From Bryopsis sp. KO-2023 (lineage: Eukaryota > Chlorophyta > Ulvophyceae > Bryopsidales > Bryopsidaceae): a stretch of DNA of 64,000 nt. Positions within the stretch are counted from its first letter, which is position 1. Each line of letters begins with the position of its first letter. Position numbers and translations under genes: made by a program. The DNA lies in the NCBI GenBank assembly GCA_030272585.1, contig BSYQ01000004.1:1-64000 (forward strand). Reading direction: 5' to 3'. Below the pieces are notes generated by a model, which had not been told where the DNA came from, made no database searches, and was given only the letters and a program-made list of their open reading frames with translations. Of the stretch, positions 1 through 10,744 are shown in pieces.

Positions 1-3000
1 CAAAACCCTAAACCCTAAACCCTAAACCCTAAACCCTAAACCCTAAACCCTAAACCCTAAACCCTAAACCCTAAACCCTAAACCCTAAACCCTAAACCCT
101 AAACCCTAAACCCTAAACCCTAAACCCTAAACCCTAAACCCTAAACCCTAAACCCTAAACCCTAAACCCTAAACCCTAAACCCTAAACCCTAAACCCTAA
201 ACCCTAAACCCTAAACCCTAAACCCTAAACCCTAAACCCTAAACCCTAAACCCTAAACCCTAAACCCTAAACCCTAAACCCTAAACCCTAAACCCTAAAC
301 CCTAAACCCTAAACCCTAAACCCTAAACCCTAAACCCTAAACCCTAAACCCTAAACCCTAAACCCTAAACCCTAAACCCTAAACCCTAAACCCTAAACCC
401 TAAACCCTAAACCCTAAACCCTAAACCCTAAACCCTAAACCCTAAACCCTAAACCCTAAACCCTAAACCCTAAACCCTAAACCCTAAACCCTAAACCCTA
501 AACCCTAAACCCTAAACCCTAAACCCTAAACCCTAAACCCTAAACCCTAAACCCTAAACCCTAAACCCTAAACCCTAAACCCTAAACCCTAAACCCTAAA
601 CCCTAAACCCTAAACCCTAAACCCTAAACCCTAAACCCTAAACCCTAAACCCTAAACCCTAAACCCTAAACCCTAAACCCTAAACCCTAAACCCTAAACC
701 CTAAACCCTAAACCCTAAACCCTAAACCCTAAACCCTAAACCCTAAACCCTAAACCCTAAACCCTAAACCCTAAACCCTAAACCCTAAACCCTAAACCCT
801 AAACCCTAAACCCTAAACCCTAAACCCTAAACCCTAAACCCTAAACCCTAAACCCTAAACCCTAAACCCTAAACCCTAAACCCTAAACCCTAAACCCTAA
901 ACCCTAAACCCTAAACCCTAAACCCTAAACCCTAAACCCTAAACCCTAAACCCTAAACCCTAAACCCTAAACCCTAAACCCTAAACCCTAAACCCTAAAC
1001 CCTAAACCCTAAACCCTAAACCCTAAACCCTAAACCCTAAACCCTAAACCCTAAACCCTAAACCCTAAACCCTAAACCCTAAACCCTAAACCCTAAACCC
1101 TAAACCCTAAACCCTAAACCCTAAACCCTAAACCCTAAACCCTAAACCCTAAACCCTAAACCCTAAACCCTAAACCCTAAACCCTAAACCCTAAACCCTA
1201 AACCCTAAACCCTAAACCCTAAACCCTAAACCCTAAACCCTAAACCCTAAACCCTAAACCCTAAACCCTAAACCCTAAACCCTAAACCCTAAACCCTAAA
1301 CCCTAAACCCTAAACCCTAAACCCTAAACCCTAAACCCTAAACCCTAAACCCTAAACCCTAAACCCTAAACCCTAAACCCTAAACCCTAAACCCTAAACC
1401 CTAAACCCTAAACCCTAAACCCTAAACCCTAAACCCTAAACCCTAAACCCTAAACCCTAAACCCTAAACCCTAAACCCTAAACCCTAAACCCTAAACCCT
1501 AAACCCTAAACCCTAAACCCTAAACCCTAAACCCTAAACCCTAAACCCTAAACCCTAAACCCTAAACCCTAAACCCTAAACCCTAAACCCTAAACCCTAA
1601 ACCCTAAACCCTAAACCCTAAACCCTAAACCCTAAACCCTAAACCCTAAACCCTAAACCCTAAACCCTAAACCCTAAACCCTAAACCCTAAACCCTAAAC
1701 CCTAAACCCTAAACCCTAAACCCTAAACCCTAAACCCTAAACCCTAAACCCTAAACCCTAAACCCTAAACCCTAAACCCTAAACCCTAAACCCTAAACCC
1801 TAAACCCTAAACCCTAAACCCTAAACCCTAAACCCTAAACCCTAAACCCTAAACCCTAAACCCTAAACCCTAAACCCTAAACCCTAAACCCTAAACCCTA
1901 AACCCTAAACCCTAAACCCTAAACCCTAAACCCTAAACCCTAAACCCTAAACCCTAAACCCTAAACCCTAAACCCTAAACCCTAAACCCTAAACCCTAAA
2001 CCCTAAACCCTAAACCCTAAACCCTAAACCCTAAACCCTAAACCCTAAACCCTAAACCCTAAACCCTAAACCCTAAACCCTAAACCCTAAACCCTAAACC
2101 CTAAACCCTAAACCCTAAACCCTAAACCCTAAACCCTAAACCCTAAACCCTAAACCCTAAACCCTAAACCCTAAACCCTAAACCCTAAACCCTAAACCCT
2201 AAACCCTAAACCCTAAACCCTAAACCCTAAACCCTAAACCCTAAACCCTAAACCCTAAACCCTAAACCCTAAACCCTAAACCCTAAACCCTAAACCCTAA
2301 ACCCTAAACCCTAAACCCTAAACCCTAAACCCTAAACCCTAAACCCTAAACCCTAAACCCTAAACCCTAAACCCTAAACCCTAAACCCTAAACCCTAAAC
2401 CCTAAACCCTAAACCCTAAACCCTAAACCCTAAACCCTAAACCCTAAACCCTAAACCCTAAACCCTAAACCCTAAACCCTAAACCCTAAACCCTAAACCC
2501 TAAACCCTAAACCCTAAACCCTAAACCCTAAACCCTAAACCCTAAACCCTAAACCCTAAACCCTAAACCCTAAACCCTAAACCCTAAACCCTAAACCCTA
2601 AACCCTAAACCCTAAACCCTAAACCCTAAACCCTAAACCCTAAACCCTAAACCCTAAACCCTAAACCCTAAACCCTAAACCCTAAACCCTAAACCCTAAA
2701 CCCTAAACCCTAAACCCTAAACCCTAAACCCTAAACCCTAAACCCTAAACCCTAAACCCTAAACCCTAAACCCTAAACCCTAAACCCTAAACCCTAAACC
2801 CTAAACCCTAAACCCTAAACCCTAAACCCTAAACCCTAAACCCTAAACCCTAAACCCTAAACCCTAAACCCTAAACCCTAAACCCTAAACCCTAAACCCT
2901 AAACCCTAAACCCTAAACCCTAAACCCTAAACCCTAAACCCTAAACCCTAAACCCTAAACCCTAAACCCTAAACCCTAAACCCTAAACCCTAAACCCTAA

Positions 3001-3230
3001 ACCCTAAACCCTAAACCCTAACCCTAAACCCTAAACCCTAAACCCTAAACCCTAAACCCTAAACCCTAAACCCTAAACCCTAAACCCTAAACCCTAAACC
3101 CTAAACCCTAAACCCTAAACCCTAAACCCTAAACCCTATAAACCCTAAACCCTAAACCCTAAACCCTAAACCCTAAACCCTAAACCCTAAACCCTAAACC
3201 CTAAACCCTAAACCCTAAAACCCTAAACCG
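1..3230. repeat. Terminal telomere array, (CCCTAAA)n
   Basis: About 460 tandem copies of CCCTAAA run from the first base, so the window begins at a chromosome end with the C-rich strand written 5' to 3'. The G-strand unit is TTTAGGG, the repeat of plants and many algae. The array is nearly perfect. The only irregular units are in the last ~220 bases: CCCTAA near 3019, CCCTATAAA near 3137, and CCCTAAAA near 3219. It stops at CTAAACCG, where non-telomeric sequence starts. Perfect outer repeats and degenerate inner ones are what telomerase-maintained ends show. Confidence 0.97.
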
Positions 3231-3942
3231 ATTTTGGAACTCGCGCGCTACTTTCGATTTTCGAAAAAAGTGCAAGGATATTCGCCGGAGCTAGCAGAAA
3301 GCACGAGACAGAACGAAACTAAGGAGGCAGAAGCGACTGGGGGACCCTGTGCCGCAGTCGGTTACGTTGGAATCGAAGTTTTTTGCTTCCTGTTCTTGCA
3401 CCGACCCGATTCATCGACAGCCAAGGTACCGATCGCTCGCGAGAGACCTGCTGTTGGTTTCTAAGGGCGCAGTCTAAGTGCTACCCAGTGCAGGCGCACG
3501 CAGCACCACTATTTGCAGCACCTGTACCTTTTGGCGACCGGTAATCATCACACCAGGAGCCAGTCGAATCGCATTAAGGACCTGTTTGTGGAGTCGAACC
3601 ACACAGCACCACCAGGACAGGTTGCAGGTTGGGCTCGAGCGTTGTGCTGTGGCTCTTTTCGAAGTTTTACGGAGACAGCAAGTGTGACATCCCAATTTAT
3701 CGAAGACAGGAGAGCCAGATTTCGACAAGGTACCCTCTGAGGTCGCTACAGGCACGGAATACGCGACAGCATCAGACAAGGAACACTACTCTCGCCTCCT
3801 GCAAAGGAAATCGAGACAATCTACGACGAAGGGACTGACCGTGCCGGAAAAGGAATCCTCTGCGTTCGCTACTCGCCAGAAAGACTCTCGGACCTGAGTG
3901 TAGAGTCGAACCACACTAAACTCCTCATCAGGTTTAGTTCAG

Positions 3943-5982
3943 ATGGACGAAATGGCTGTGAGTCCCACGTTCAAGGCGTCGGCGCTGGCCCAACTTCAAA
4001 CGATACTGGACGTCAGCGTGGATAACGACGAAAACAGGGCGGCGATTTTCGATATTATCCCTTATGCGTCATACAATCATGTTCGCTTGGTGTTTAAGCT
4101 GTTGAAGATGAAGTTTCACCCACATGCGACTGTTCCGGAACTTAGGGAGTTGGTTCGCTGTGAATGTCGCGTAGCGAATGAGATGATGCGTGAAAGAGAG
4201 GAAGCTTTGGCAGACAGGGATGAGATGGAAGGATTGGATGATGTTATTTATGCACATGGGGTGGACAGTTCTAACACAGGAGCCATTGGTCAAGATGCTG
4301 CACAGGGACACATTCTCACTCCCACACATGGGGGGGACAGTTCTAACACAGGAGCCACTAATCCACAGGTTGCACAGGGACACATTCTCACTCCCACCCA
4401 CCAGCCCACAGGTCCTACACATTCTCTTCACAGGGAAAACATTGGGCCCACTGATCCTACACAGGCAGCCAACAATATCAATTTCACAGGACATCCACCC
4501 CTTGGACTGGGACTCCACCAGCCTAATCAGCCACTCACAGGCCCTCCACACACACATTCTGGTTCTCAGCAGCATGGATCAGACCACCTTCGGCCACACA
4601 GTCAGGCTCCAGCTCCATTTGCCACGACATCTAGTGGGGCAGGACCATCCAGGCTGTCGGAGCCTTCAAGGGGGAATCAGGCAGGTCATCAGGATTCGGC
4701 TGGCCATGCATCTCGGGATCACTCCAGGCCCACTCCTAATACACACAACACAGGGGTTAATTCGGGCATTCCAACAATGCGACAGACTTGTTTGGAAATT
4801 TCCAGGTTGGGGGTTCTTTTGGTGGAACAAAACAAAAAGGTTATGGCCACACAGGATTTGGTTTTGAAGGAGCTGCAGAATGTTTACAATGGAAACCCAG
4901 CTACCTCGGCTTTTATGTCGTTTCCGGGACTTCAGGACGATTTCCAAAGGGCAGAGGAGCTGACGAATTCTTGGGGGACTCTCCTCCAGAAGTTGGCCAC
5001 GATTCCTCCACAGCCATCGAGTCCTCCACAGTTTGCAGGCTCTCCTCCGACTTCTGGCACATTTGTTGACCCTGCGACACAAGGACCCACACAGCAACAG
5101 TTGGATTCACAAAAGGCTAGACAGGAGAGGGTTCAAAAGGCACGACAAAGGGACAAGGACTTGAGAAATGATGCGGTTTCCATGAGGTTACGCCCCCCCA
5201 GCAGTTTGAGGGCGTCGGAGTTCAGCTCCAGAACTTTGGCTACACACATTGAATCTTTTTTGGCAGGAGTCATTCAAGAAAAACAGGTCAAGGTGGTAGC
5301 AATTCGGAGGGATTTCAGAGGGAATGTGTACTGTCAGTTTTCGGAGGATGATTGGATGCTGGTGGATCAGAAACTGGCTTTGGAAAATTCAATGACGGAG
5401 GATCAATTACCGGAGTTGGACTTGGCAGCTTTGGGCAAATGGACGAGACATCCACAGTTCCAGTCGGTGACAGTGGATAAGGTAGCGATGGTGATCTCGG
5501 GGATTCCGGAGGGGATTCCTCTGTCCGACTTCGATAGCGAGCTGCTTGAATCCAATTATGCGGATTGGGGTCTTCCGGAACCTACAGAGAACATGGACAT
5601 CACTCAATACATTGCACAGAGTGAACGTTTAAAGAGAAGGGTGGTTACCCCTCAGGGAGTGGATTGGATTCCTTCGCAGTCAGTTCGGGTGTGGATTCGA
5701 AAGGACATCGTTGACAAAATGGGAGACATGCTTCGTTACGACTACAAATTCGTTCCAGTTTCCATCTACAAAAGGGCTTTGATTCGCTGCATGCGCTGTA
5801 ATCAGCTCGGCACTCATAAGGCTGCCAATTGTCCTAACTTACCCAACTGTCGTCACTGCTATGGCGCCCATGAAACCCAGGCATGCCCATCGGCTCCACC
5901 TCAGGATCCGGCAGCACCTCCCAAGCGTCCCTCTACGGCTCCTCACGACCACCAGCCTCCGCCAGCCATGCGTGTCCCCTAA
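3943..5982 (+). CDS. Gag/ORF1-like protein with two zinc knuckles
   Basis: This single ORF of 679 residues is the only long frame in the telomere-embedded element. Residues ~1-105 are a compact charged region. Residues ~105-270 are low-complexity and rich in His, Pro, Gly, Ser and Thr, with a duplicated segment (SSNTGA ... QGHILTPTH twice, nt 4255-4402). Residues ~370-600 look globular. The C-terminus carries CX2CX5HX4C followed by CX2CX3HX4C (nt ~5789-5875), then a Pro-rich tail. Paired CCHC knuckles bind nucleic acid in retroviral-type Gag and LINE ORF1 proteins, so an RNA-packaging role in a retrotransposition particle is the likely job. The start is the first ATG of the frame. Ownership by a retroelement follows from the poly(A) and telomeric flanks; a domesticated gene is possible but less likely. 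Confidence 0.75.
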   Translation: MDEMAVSPTFKASALAQLQTILDVSVDNDENRAAIFDIIPYASYNHVRLVFKLLKMKFHPHATVPELRELVRCECRVANEMMREREEALADRDEMEGLDDVIYAHGVDSSNTGAIGQDAAQGHILTPTHGGDSSNTGATNPQVAQGHILTPTHQPTGPTHSLHRENIGPTDPTQAANNINFTGHPPLGLGLHQPNQPLTGPPHTHSGSQQHGSDHLRPHSQAPAPFATTSSGAGPSRLSEPSRGNQAGHQDSAGHASRDHSRPTPNTHNTGVNSGIPTMRQTCLEISRLGVLLVEQNKKVMATQDLVLKELQNVYNGNPATSAFMSFPGLQDDFQRAEELTNSWGTLLQKLATIPPQPSSPPQFAGSPPTSGTFVDPATQGPTQQQLDSQKARQERVQKARQRDKDLRNDAVSMRLRPPSSLRASEFSSRTLATHIESFLAGVIQEKQVKVVAIRRDFRGNVYCQFSEDDWMLVDQKLALENSMTEDQLPELDLAALGKWTRHPQFQSVTVDKVAMVISGIPEGIPLSDFDSELLESNYADWGLPEPTENMDITQYIAQSERLKRRVVTPQGVDWIPSQSVRVWIRKDIVDKMGDMLRYDYKFVPVSIYKRALIRCMRCNQLGTHKAANCPNLPNCRHCYGAHETQACPSAPPQDPAAPPKRPSTAPHDHQPPPAMRVP

Positions 5983-7599
5983 GAGGGGTGGCACAATTTT
6001 TCCTACACAAAACAAAGAAAGAAAAAGTTGATTTTGGAGACTTTATTTGTACTGGCCTGTTTTTATCTTTTCGGAACATTATTGGTTATTAAAAGAATCA
6101 ATATTGTTGAAGGCTCTATGTTTTTATTTTAAGAAGGGCTACGGGGATTTTTTCGGGGGCGCTGATTGTTTCCATTAAGCACTAAATAAGGGGGTTTGGT
6201 TGTTTGGAAGACTCCTAGAAGAAAACAAAAACAGTCACATTGGAATCACATTTGATATACAGGCCAGCAGCAAAGATAGAGGGTTTGTTTTTTCTTGAAC
6301 ACAGTTATAAGGATTGGAGGTTACATTGGAATCACAATCGATAATTGGGAGTGAATCAAAGCTGGAAGGATGGTGCTTTTTTGAAAGTTTTTTGGAAGTA
6401 CACAGGTGCTATCACAGTGGGTTTTTTGAGTGATAATCAGGAGAAACACCAAGTAAATCAAAACCAGAGTTTGGGGGTTTTTTATTTTGAGGCACTGTTT
6501 CTATAACTTCCTGTTTTTGTTTCGAGCACACAAAGGATAACATGACAGGTTCCGGCATCTGGAGATCTACACTCACCTTTGGCATCACAGGGCTCTCCTT
6601 TGAGGTGCTCCACTGGCATGAATTGTTCTATGGGCAGCAGCAATTCTGGAAACTCTGGGGAAGGTGGTACTGCTCCATGTCCATCAAAGGCCCACCCCTC
6701 AGCTGTGGAGCTCTCTTCCTCTCAAGCACTACCTGGAACACAGAGGACACCACAGGACTACTTCAAACAAAATTGGAATCACAATGGGCGACAGCGAAAG
6801 CAGGAGATGTGCATTTTACGTCGATGGTCACCTTGGGGTTTTTCCGACGGTTTCATGCTTGCGGGTACCACCGACCACGTCTCTTCGGGCGGTGGACGCT
6901 CCGGTTACCCTGTCGAATGGATCGCGAGCGAGTTGGATCACGAGGGACGGCTTTGGATCACGAGGACGTCCGATGGCACCTGCAGCCACACAATGCGCCT
7001 TGGGGTTTTTTCGTGTCTCTCCGAGGCACCTCGCCGGACAACGGCAACAGCAGCGGACAAATGACAACAAGCAAACACAGCTCCTGGGGTCCCTTACCTA
7101 ACGCTCCGTGGTCGTGGTCGAATTCTGGGGTCTCTCCGGTGGACGCGGCTCCTGCCTGACCGCATCGCTGCCCCCTCGTCGGTTTCTTTGGCGGTTTCTC
7201 CGGCGGACACCTGCGCGAGCTGCGACCACTCGGCCCTGCGCGGGACTGGTATCCACCCCCTCGCGGCAGCGCGAGGTCCAAGACAGTTTGCGGAAACCTG
7301 GGTCGGTGGAATAGGGGTTTTTTTTTGATTCGTGACGTTTGGGCTGTACGAAAGTGTGAGGGGTTTCGTTTTTTCGATCTATTCTGGTTCTCGATTTCAC
7401 GGTAGTGGCTGACTGGATTGAGTCACGGTTCTCGGTTTCACGATTCGTGGGTGACTGGATTGTTTCACTCGGTTTCGATTCGGTTAAGGGGTTTTCGGGG
7501 GATCCTGTACGATTTTGGGGGGGGGGGGGGGTTATTACGAACGGACCTTATTGTGTGGATAATGGAAATCAAGGGTCGATGATGTTGTAAAAAATTGAC

Positions 7600-7602
<3 letters not shown>
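5983..7602 (+). other. 3' region of the telomeric element, no convincing gene
   Basis: About 1.6 kb between the gag-like stop codon and the poly(A). Several overlapping frames of 60-205 codons exist (for example 6542-7159), but they compete on both strands, show no recognisable motif and lack reverse-transcriptase signatures. G/T-rich tracts of the form GGGGTTTTT recur (near 6470, 6835, 7003, 7313 and 7488), and a run of 12 or more G lies at ~7518. It reads best as a long 3' untranslated region or the remnant of a lost second ORF. Confidence 0.5.

Positions 7603-7642
<40 letters not shown>
7603..7642 (+). repeat. Poly(A) tail of the retroelement
   Basis: Forty uninterrupted A residues pass directly into CCCTAAACCCTG. 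A long genomic A run at the end of an element, with no AT-rich transition on the other side, is the footprint of target-primed insertion of a polyadenylated RNA. Its length suggests that the insertion is fairly recent. Confidence 0.85.
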
Positions 7643-7644
<2 letters not shown>

Positions 7645-7930
7645 CTAAACCCTGACCCCTGAACCCTGACCCCTGAACCCTGACCCCTGAACCCTGACCC
7701 CTGAACCCTAACCCCTGAACCCTAACCCCTAAACCCTAACCCCTAAACCCTAACCCCTAAACCCTAACCCCTAAACCCTAACCCCTAACCCCTAACCCCT
7801 AACCCCTAAACCCTAAACCCCTAAACCCTAAACCCTAAACCCTAAACCCTAAACCCTAAACCCTAAACCCTAAACCCTAAACCCTAAACCCTAAACCCTA
7901 AACCCTAAACCCTAAACCCTAAATCCTAAA
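7643..7930. repeat. Interstitial telomere array with dimeric variants
   Basis: This telomere-derived array begins with CCCTAAA, then alternates CCCTGAC and CCCTGAA for several dimers. It passes to CCCTAAC/CCCTGAA, then CCCTAAC/CCCTAAA, then runs of CCCTAAC, and ends in regular CCCTAAA up to CCTAAATCCTAAATT. The alternation is a 14-base higher-order unit, not random decay. Confidence 0.93.
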
Positions 7931-8617
7931 TTGGCGTTCAGTGGTGGGCAAATTAGTAGTACGAGGTTGTACGGTTAGTCGTACGGGAGTTTTTAGTTTT
8001 CTGGGGTTACTTTTTAGTGAAATAAGGTTTTCGTACGGTTTTCGTACCTTTTTTCCGTACCTTTTTTCGTATTAGAGTGGTACGGTCACCTGACTGTGTT
8101 TTGTCAGTCTCCCTGACTGTGTTTTTGTCGGGCTACCTTAGTTTAGTTCTGTTTTTCGTACAAAAATGGGATTTAGTACCTTTTTTCGTACTACGGTGGA
8201 ACAGTCACTTGACTGTGTTTTGGCAGTCCACCTGACTGTGTTTTGTCAGGCTACGCTGGCACTGTTTTGTCAGACAGCGCCTTGACTGTGTTTTTGAAAG
8301 GCCGCGATAGGCCGCGTTAGGCCGCGTGGTGCCGCGGGTGGTACAGCTGAGCTGTTCGGTCAAGAGGCGCTCCTGATGGACCTCTGACGAGAAATGGGGC
8401 AGTCCCTGACCTCATTTAAACGACGAACAGCTCCAACCTTGTATGTTCGAAACAATTGTAAGGTTCAGTTTAACTTTTCGACTCAGTCGACTCGTCTCCG
8501 TGCATTCGCGCAACTGCTGCGCTTTTTCGCACACTGTAGCTTGTTCTCTATTTTCTCCGGAGTTACCGTTGAGCCCTCTCGCGACACCGTGTCGCCTTAC
8601 TGCAAACCCTGCAGCTC
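7931..8617. repeat. Subtelomeric spacer with repeated hairpin motif
   Basis: This 0.69 kb non-telomeric segment lies between two CCCTAAA arrays. It contains about five copies of a motif near CTGACTGTGTTTTGTCAG (from ~8091 to ~8300), whose ends CTGAC/GTCAG can pair. It also has repeated TTTTCGTACC tracts (8028-8070 and 8155-8195) and four AGGCCGCG repeats (8298-8330). Two overlapping frames of 63-77 codons at 8394-8634 read into telomere repeats and are not credible genes. It may be the promoter or 5' part of an element, or a subtelomeric satellite monomer. Confidence 0.6.
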
Positions 8618-8770
8618 AAAACCCTAAACCCTAAACCCTAAACCCTAAACCCTAAACCCTAAACCCTAAACCCTAAACCCTAAACCCTAAACCCTAAACC
8701 CTAAACCCTAAACCCTAAACCCCTAAACCCCTAAACCCTAACCCCTAAACCCTAAACCCTAAACCCTAAA
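8618..8770. repeat. Second interstitial telomere array
   Basis: About 22 CCCTAAA units, with a few CCCCTAAA and CCCTAAC variants near 8717-8745, between the hairpin-rich spacer and the RING-like ORF. It is in the same orientation as the terminal array, so it arose by insertion into, or duplication of, terminal repeats and not by inversion. Confidence 0.95.
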
Positions 8771-8790
8771 GTCGTCAGTTTCATGGCTAA

Positions 8791-9852
8791 GGGCATCGAA
8801 ACTCGATTTCCACCAGAAATACAATATGGGTATCAAATCGTAGGTCTCGTGAAAAGACCCATACTTTGGTTGCACAAAGTGCGGCCAGGAAATACGGGCA
8901 AGAACGTGAAACAAAGCTCGCAGGGGGTATTCGAAACGCTATTCAGGAACTACAGAGCACGTTGGCGGACCTAGGGCTTAGCGAAACCCCCCCAACGAAC
9001 CGGCCAAGGCTACGACGGAGGAATCCATTCATCGAGGATGAGGCGGAAGTCGACGAGAGAGAGGAAGAAGAAATTGATGACGACATGGAGGGGGAAGAAC
9101 GTGACGAGGAGCTGTTCGACCAGGACCAGGACGAGACAGAGAGCGAAGATCTTTTTCCCGACGATGACGAACCACCCAAGGAAGCTGCAGGGGCCAGCGG
9201 TGGACAGATGGAGACGGACCGAACGGACGTCAAAGGATCCAAGTCGCAGCAAAGCGTGCTGCTCACAGAGAAGGACCTCGACTTCGAAAAAGAGGAACAG
9301 CCTCCAGGGCTGAGGTCGTCTCCGGTCCCACCTGCATCGCCTGAGGACCAAGAGCGTTTGACGTCGTATAGCTGCATCGCTTGCGGTATTACGCGCAGTC
9401 GTCCCCGTGAGTCCGACCAAGTGTTGTGTTCGCGGAACCATCTGGCATGTCGCACGCATCACGCGGGTTTTCGTCTCGCTGAGAGAGCAGCAGCTTTTTA
9501 CGCTAAGGGCGTAACTCCGACTCTCGAGCAATTGCTGGCAAATTGCACGGAACCGAGCGAGGGCGCCGTAGCGCTTATTCCTGCTTGGGGACAGTCGTTT
9601 TCCTGCTGTCCCATGTGCAGAAAAGATGTGCTTCCGCAGTGGACCGGGAAGAGCAAGTCGGAATTGCGCGGATGGAACGCTGCTTACTTACAGGCGGTCG
9701 GTGTAGCACCAACGGGGAGCAGGCAAACTCGTGTTTCGACACCGCAGAGGGCTCCAGCATCACATGACCATTCGGGAGCGTCATCGCAGCAAACGCAGGC
9801 GATCCAAGGTCCCAGAACGCGACTTCGCAGTCGTGGCAAGGGCCAGAAATGA
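8791..9852 (+). CDS. Acidic protein with RING-like Cys/His cluster
   Basis: The frame is open from 8791, just after a stop, to 9852, but the first in-frame ATG comes only at ~9085, inside the acidic stretch. Either the 5' end is missing, or an upstream exon supplies the start. Order of parts: a basic/helical N-terminus, a highly acidic Glu/Asp tract (nt ~9025-9180), a Ser/Pro linker, then cysteines and histidines spaced CX2CX13CX3HX2CX2H, and after ~50 residues CPMC (nt 9372-9622), and a basic tail. The spacing matches a RING-type zinc-binding fold, typically a ubiquitin ligase or protein-interaction module. It follows a telomere array directly, so it may belong to another telomere-associated element. 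Function is not established. Confidence 0.5.
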   Translation, partial: GHRNSISTRNTIWVSNRRSREKTHTLVAQSAARKYGQERETKLAGGIRNAIQELQSTLADLGLSETPPTNRPRLRRRNPFIEDEAEVDEREEEEIDDDMEGEERDEELFDQDQDETESEDLFPDDDEPPKEAAGASGGQMETDRTDVKGSKSQQSVLLTEKDLDFEKEEQPPGLRSSPVPPASPEDQERLTSYSCIACGITRSRPRESDQVLCSRNHLACRTHHAGFRLAERAAAFYAKGVTPTLEQLLANCTEPSEGAVALIPAWGQSFSCCPMCRKDVLPQWTGKSKSELRGWNAAYLQAVGVAPTGSRQTRVSTPQRAPASHDHSGASSQQTQAIQGPRTRLRSRGKGQK

Positions 9853-10744
9853 GTTACAACAGGTCTAACCTGTTGGGACCAGTGGAGTGATTGGTGTGTT
9901 TGTTTTCTTTTGGTTATAAACTTTCTGGACTGGGACCAGTTTTTTGATTCATATTTGCTATACCTGTTTGGATGGACCCAACAGTCAGTTTGGGATTTGT
10001 TTTATTTTGCATACCATCCATTTTCTGTGGAACCATGAGGGAGTTCTGTTTTTGATCTGGTTATGATTTTCCTGTTTTTATTGAAGTATCAATTTGGGTT
10101 ATTTGGGTGTTCAGAATCAAACATTTGAGTGGATCCAGGCTGGGATCCAGAGGTTACCTTACTTTTCTTTCTAAGGTAACAGGGAACTATATCGATTTTG
10201 CAGACATTATTGGATCCAGGGTTTTTTGTTTTGGTTTGTTGGATCTCAAGGTAACAGTGGTCAAGGGGACCAGTGTCGGATGGACCGATAAGAACCTCGT
10301 TTGTTTTTGAACACAAACATTTTTGGCATGTAAAAAGGTTCATGGTGACTTGGGTTGTGTAAACTAATCTCCTCTCATACACGTGGTGCTCGGGACGCGC
10401 ACTTGATGGGGGGGGGAGTGGTTGATACGAACGTGGACTCTGGAACGAGTACACATTCACCTAAGTCAATCCAGTCGGACTGGATCAGCCTGGTCCGGTA
10501 ATCAGTGCCTGGTTCGGTACCAGAGCCGGTCCAGCAGTACAGTCCGACTGACCCAAGTGAGAGGTGGACACGGTGGCAGTTACCGTGTCCACATAAATCC
10601 AACCAACGGTCCTGAGAAGGATTTGGTCTGGATCTGTCGGTCCAGTGGACGCTGGGTCCGACAGCTCTCAACCGTTCCTTTTGCCAGGTTGTCGGTCCGG
10701 CCCCATATTTATTGGATCCGGACCGAGGTAACAATGTTCTAGAG
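9853..10744. other. Motif-rich non-coding stretch with hairpin
   Basis: No credible gene. The first half repeats GGATCCAG and GGTAACAG-like words. The second half (10440-10740) is dense in GGTCCGG/GTCCAG words and short palindromes such as CAGTCGGACTG and CAGTCCGACTG. A perfect 11-bp stem with a 7-base loop lies at 10564-10592 (GTGGACACGGT / ACCGTGTCCAC). The style resembles the arm-rich elements found from 12.3 kb onward, but I could not find terminal repeats. Confidence 0.4.

Larger units (their letters stand above)
3231..7642 (+). mobile_element. Retroelement-like unit inserted in telomere repeats
   Basis: A 4.4 kb unit with CCCTAAA repeats directly on both sides. It holds a 679-codon ORF ending in paired zinc knuckles, then about 1.6 kb without a convincing gene, then a 40-base A run abutting telomeric sequence. 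A terminal poly(A) with an ORF1/gag-like protein is the layout of non-LTR (LINE-type) retrotransposons. Telomere-directed non-LTR elements are known from established work (TRAS/SART of silkworm, Zepp of Chlorella). I see no reverse transcriptase or endonuclease reading frame on either strand, so this copy is non-autonomous, internally deleted, or a different kind of element. Class assignment is inference. Confidence 0.7.

Noticed and set aside
1-3230. CRISPR-like or satellite array
   Set aside because: A pure seven-base repeat without spacers at a sequence end is a telomere.
6542-7159. 205-codon ORF in the telomeric element as ORF2
   Set aside because: No reverse transcriptase or endonuclease motif, and competing frames of similar length overlap it on both strands.
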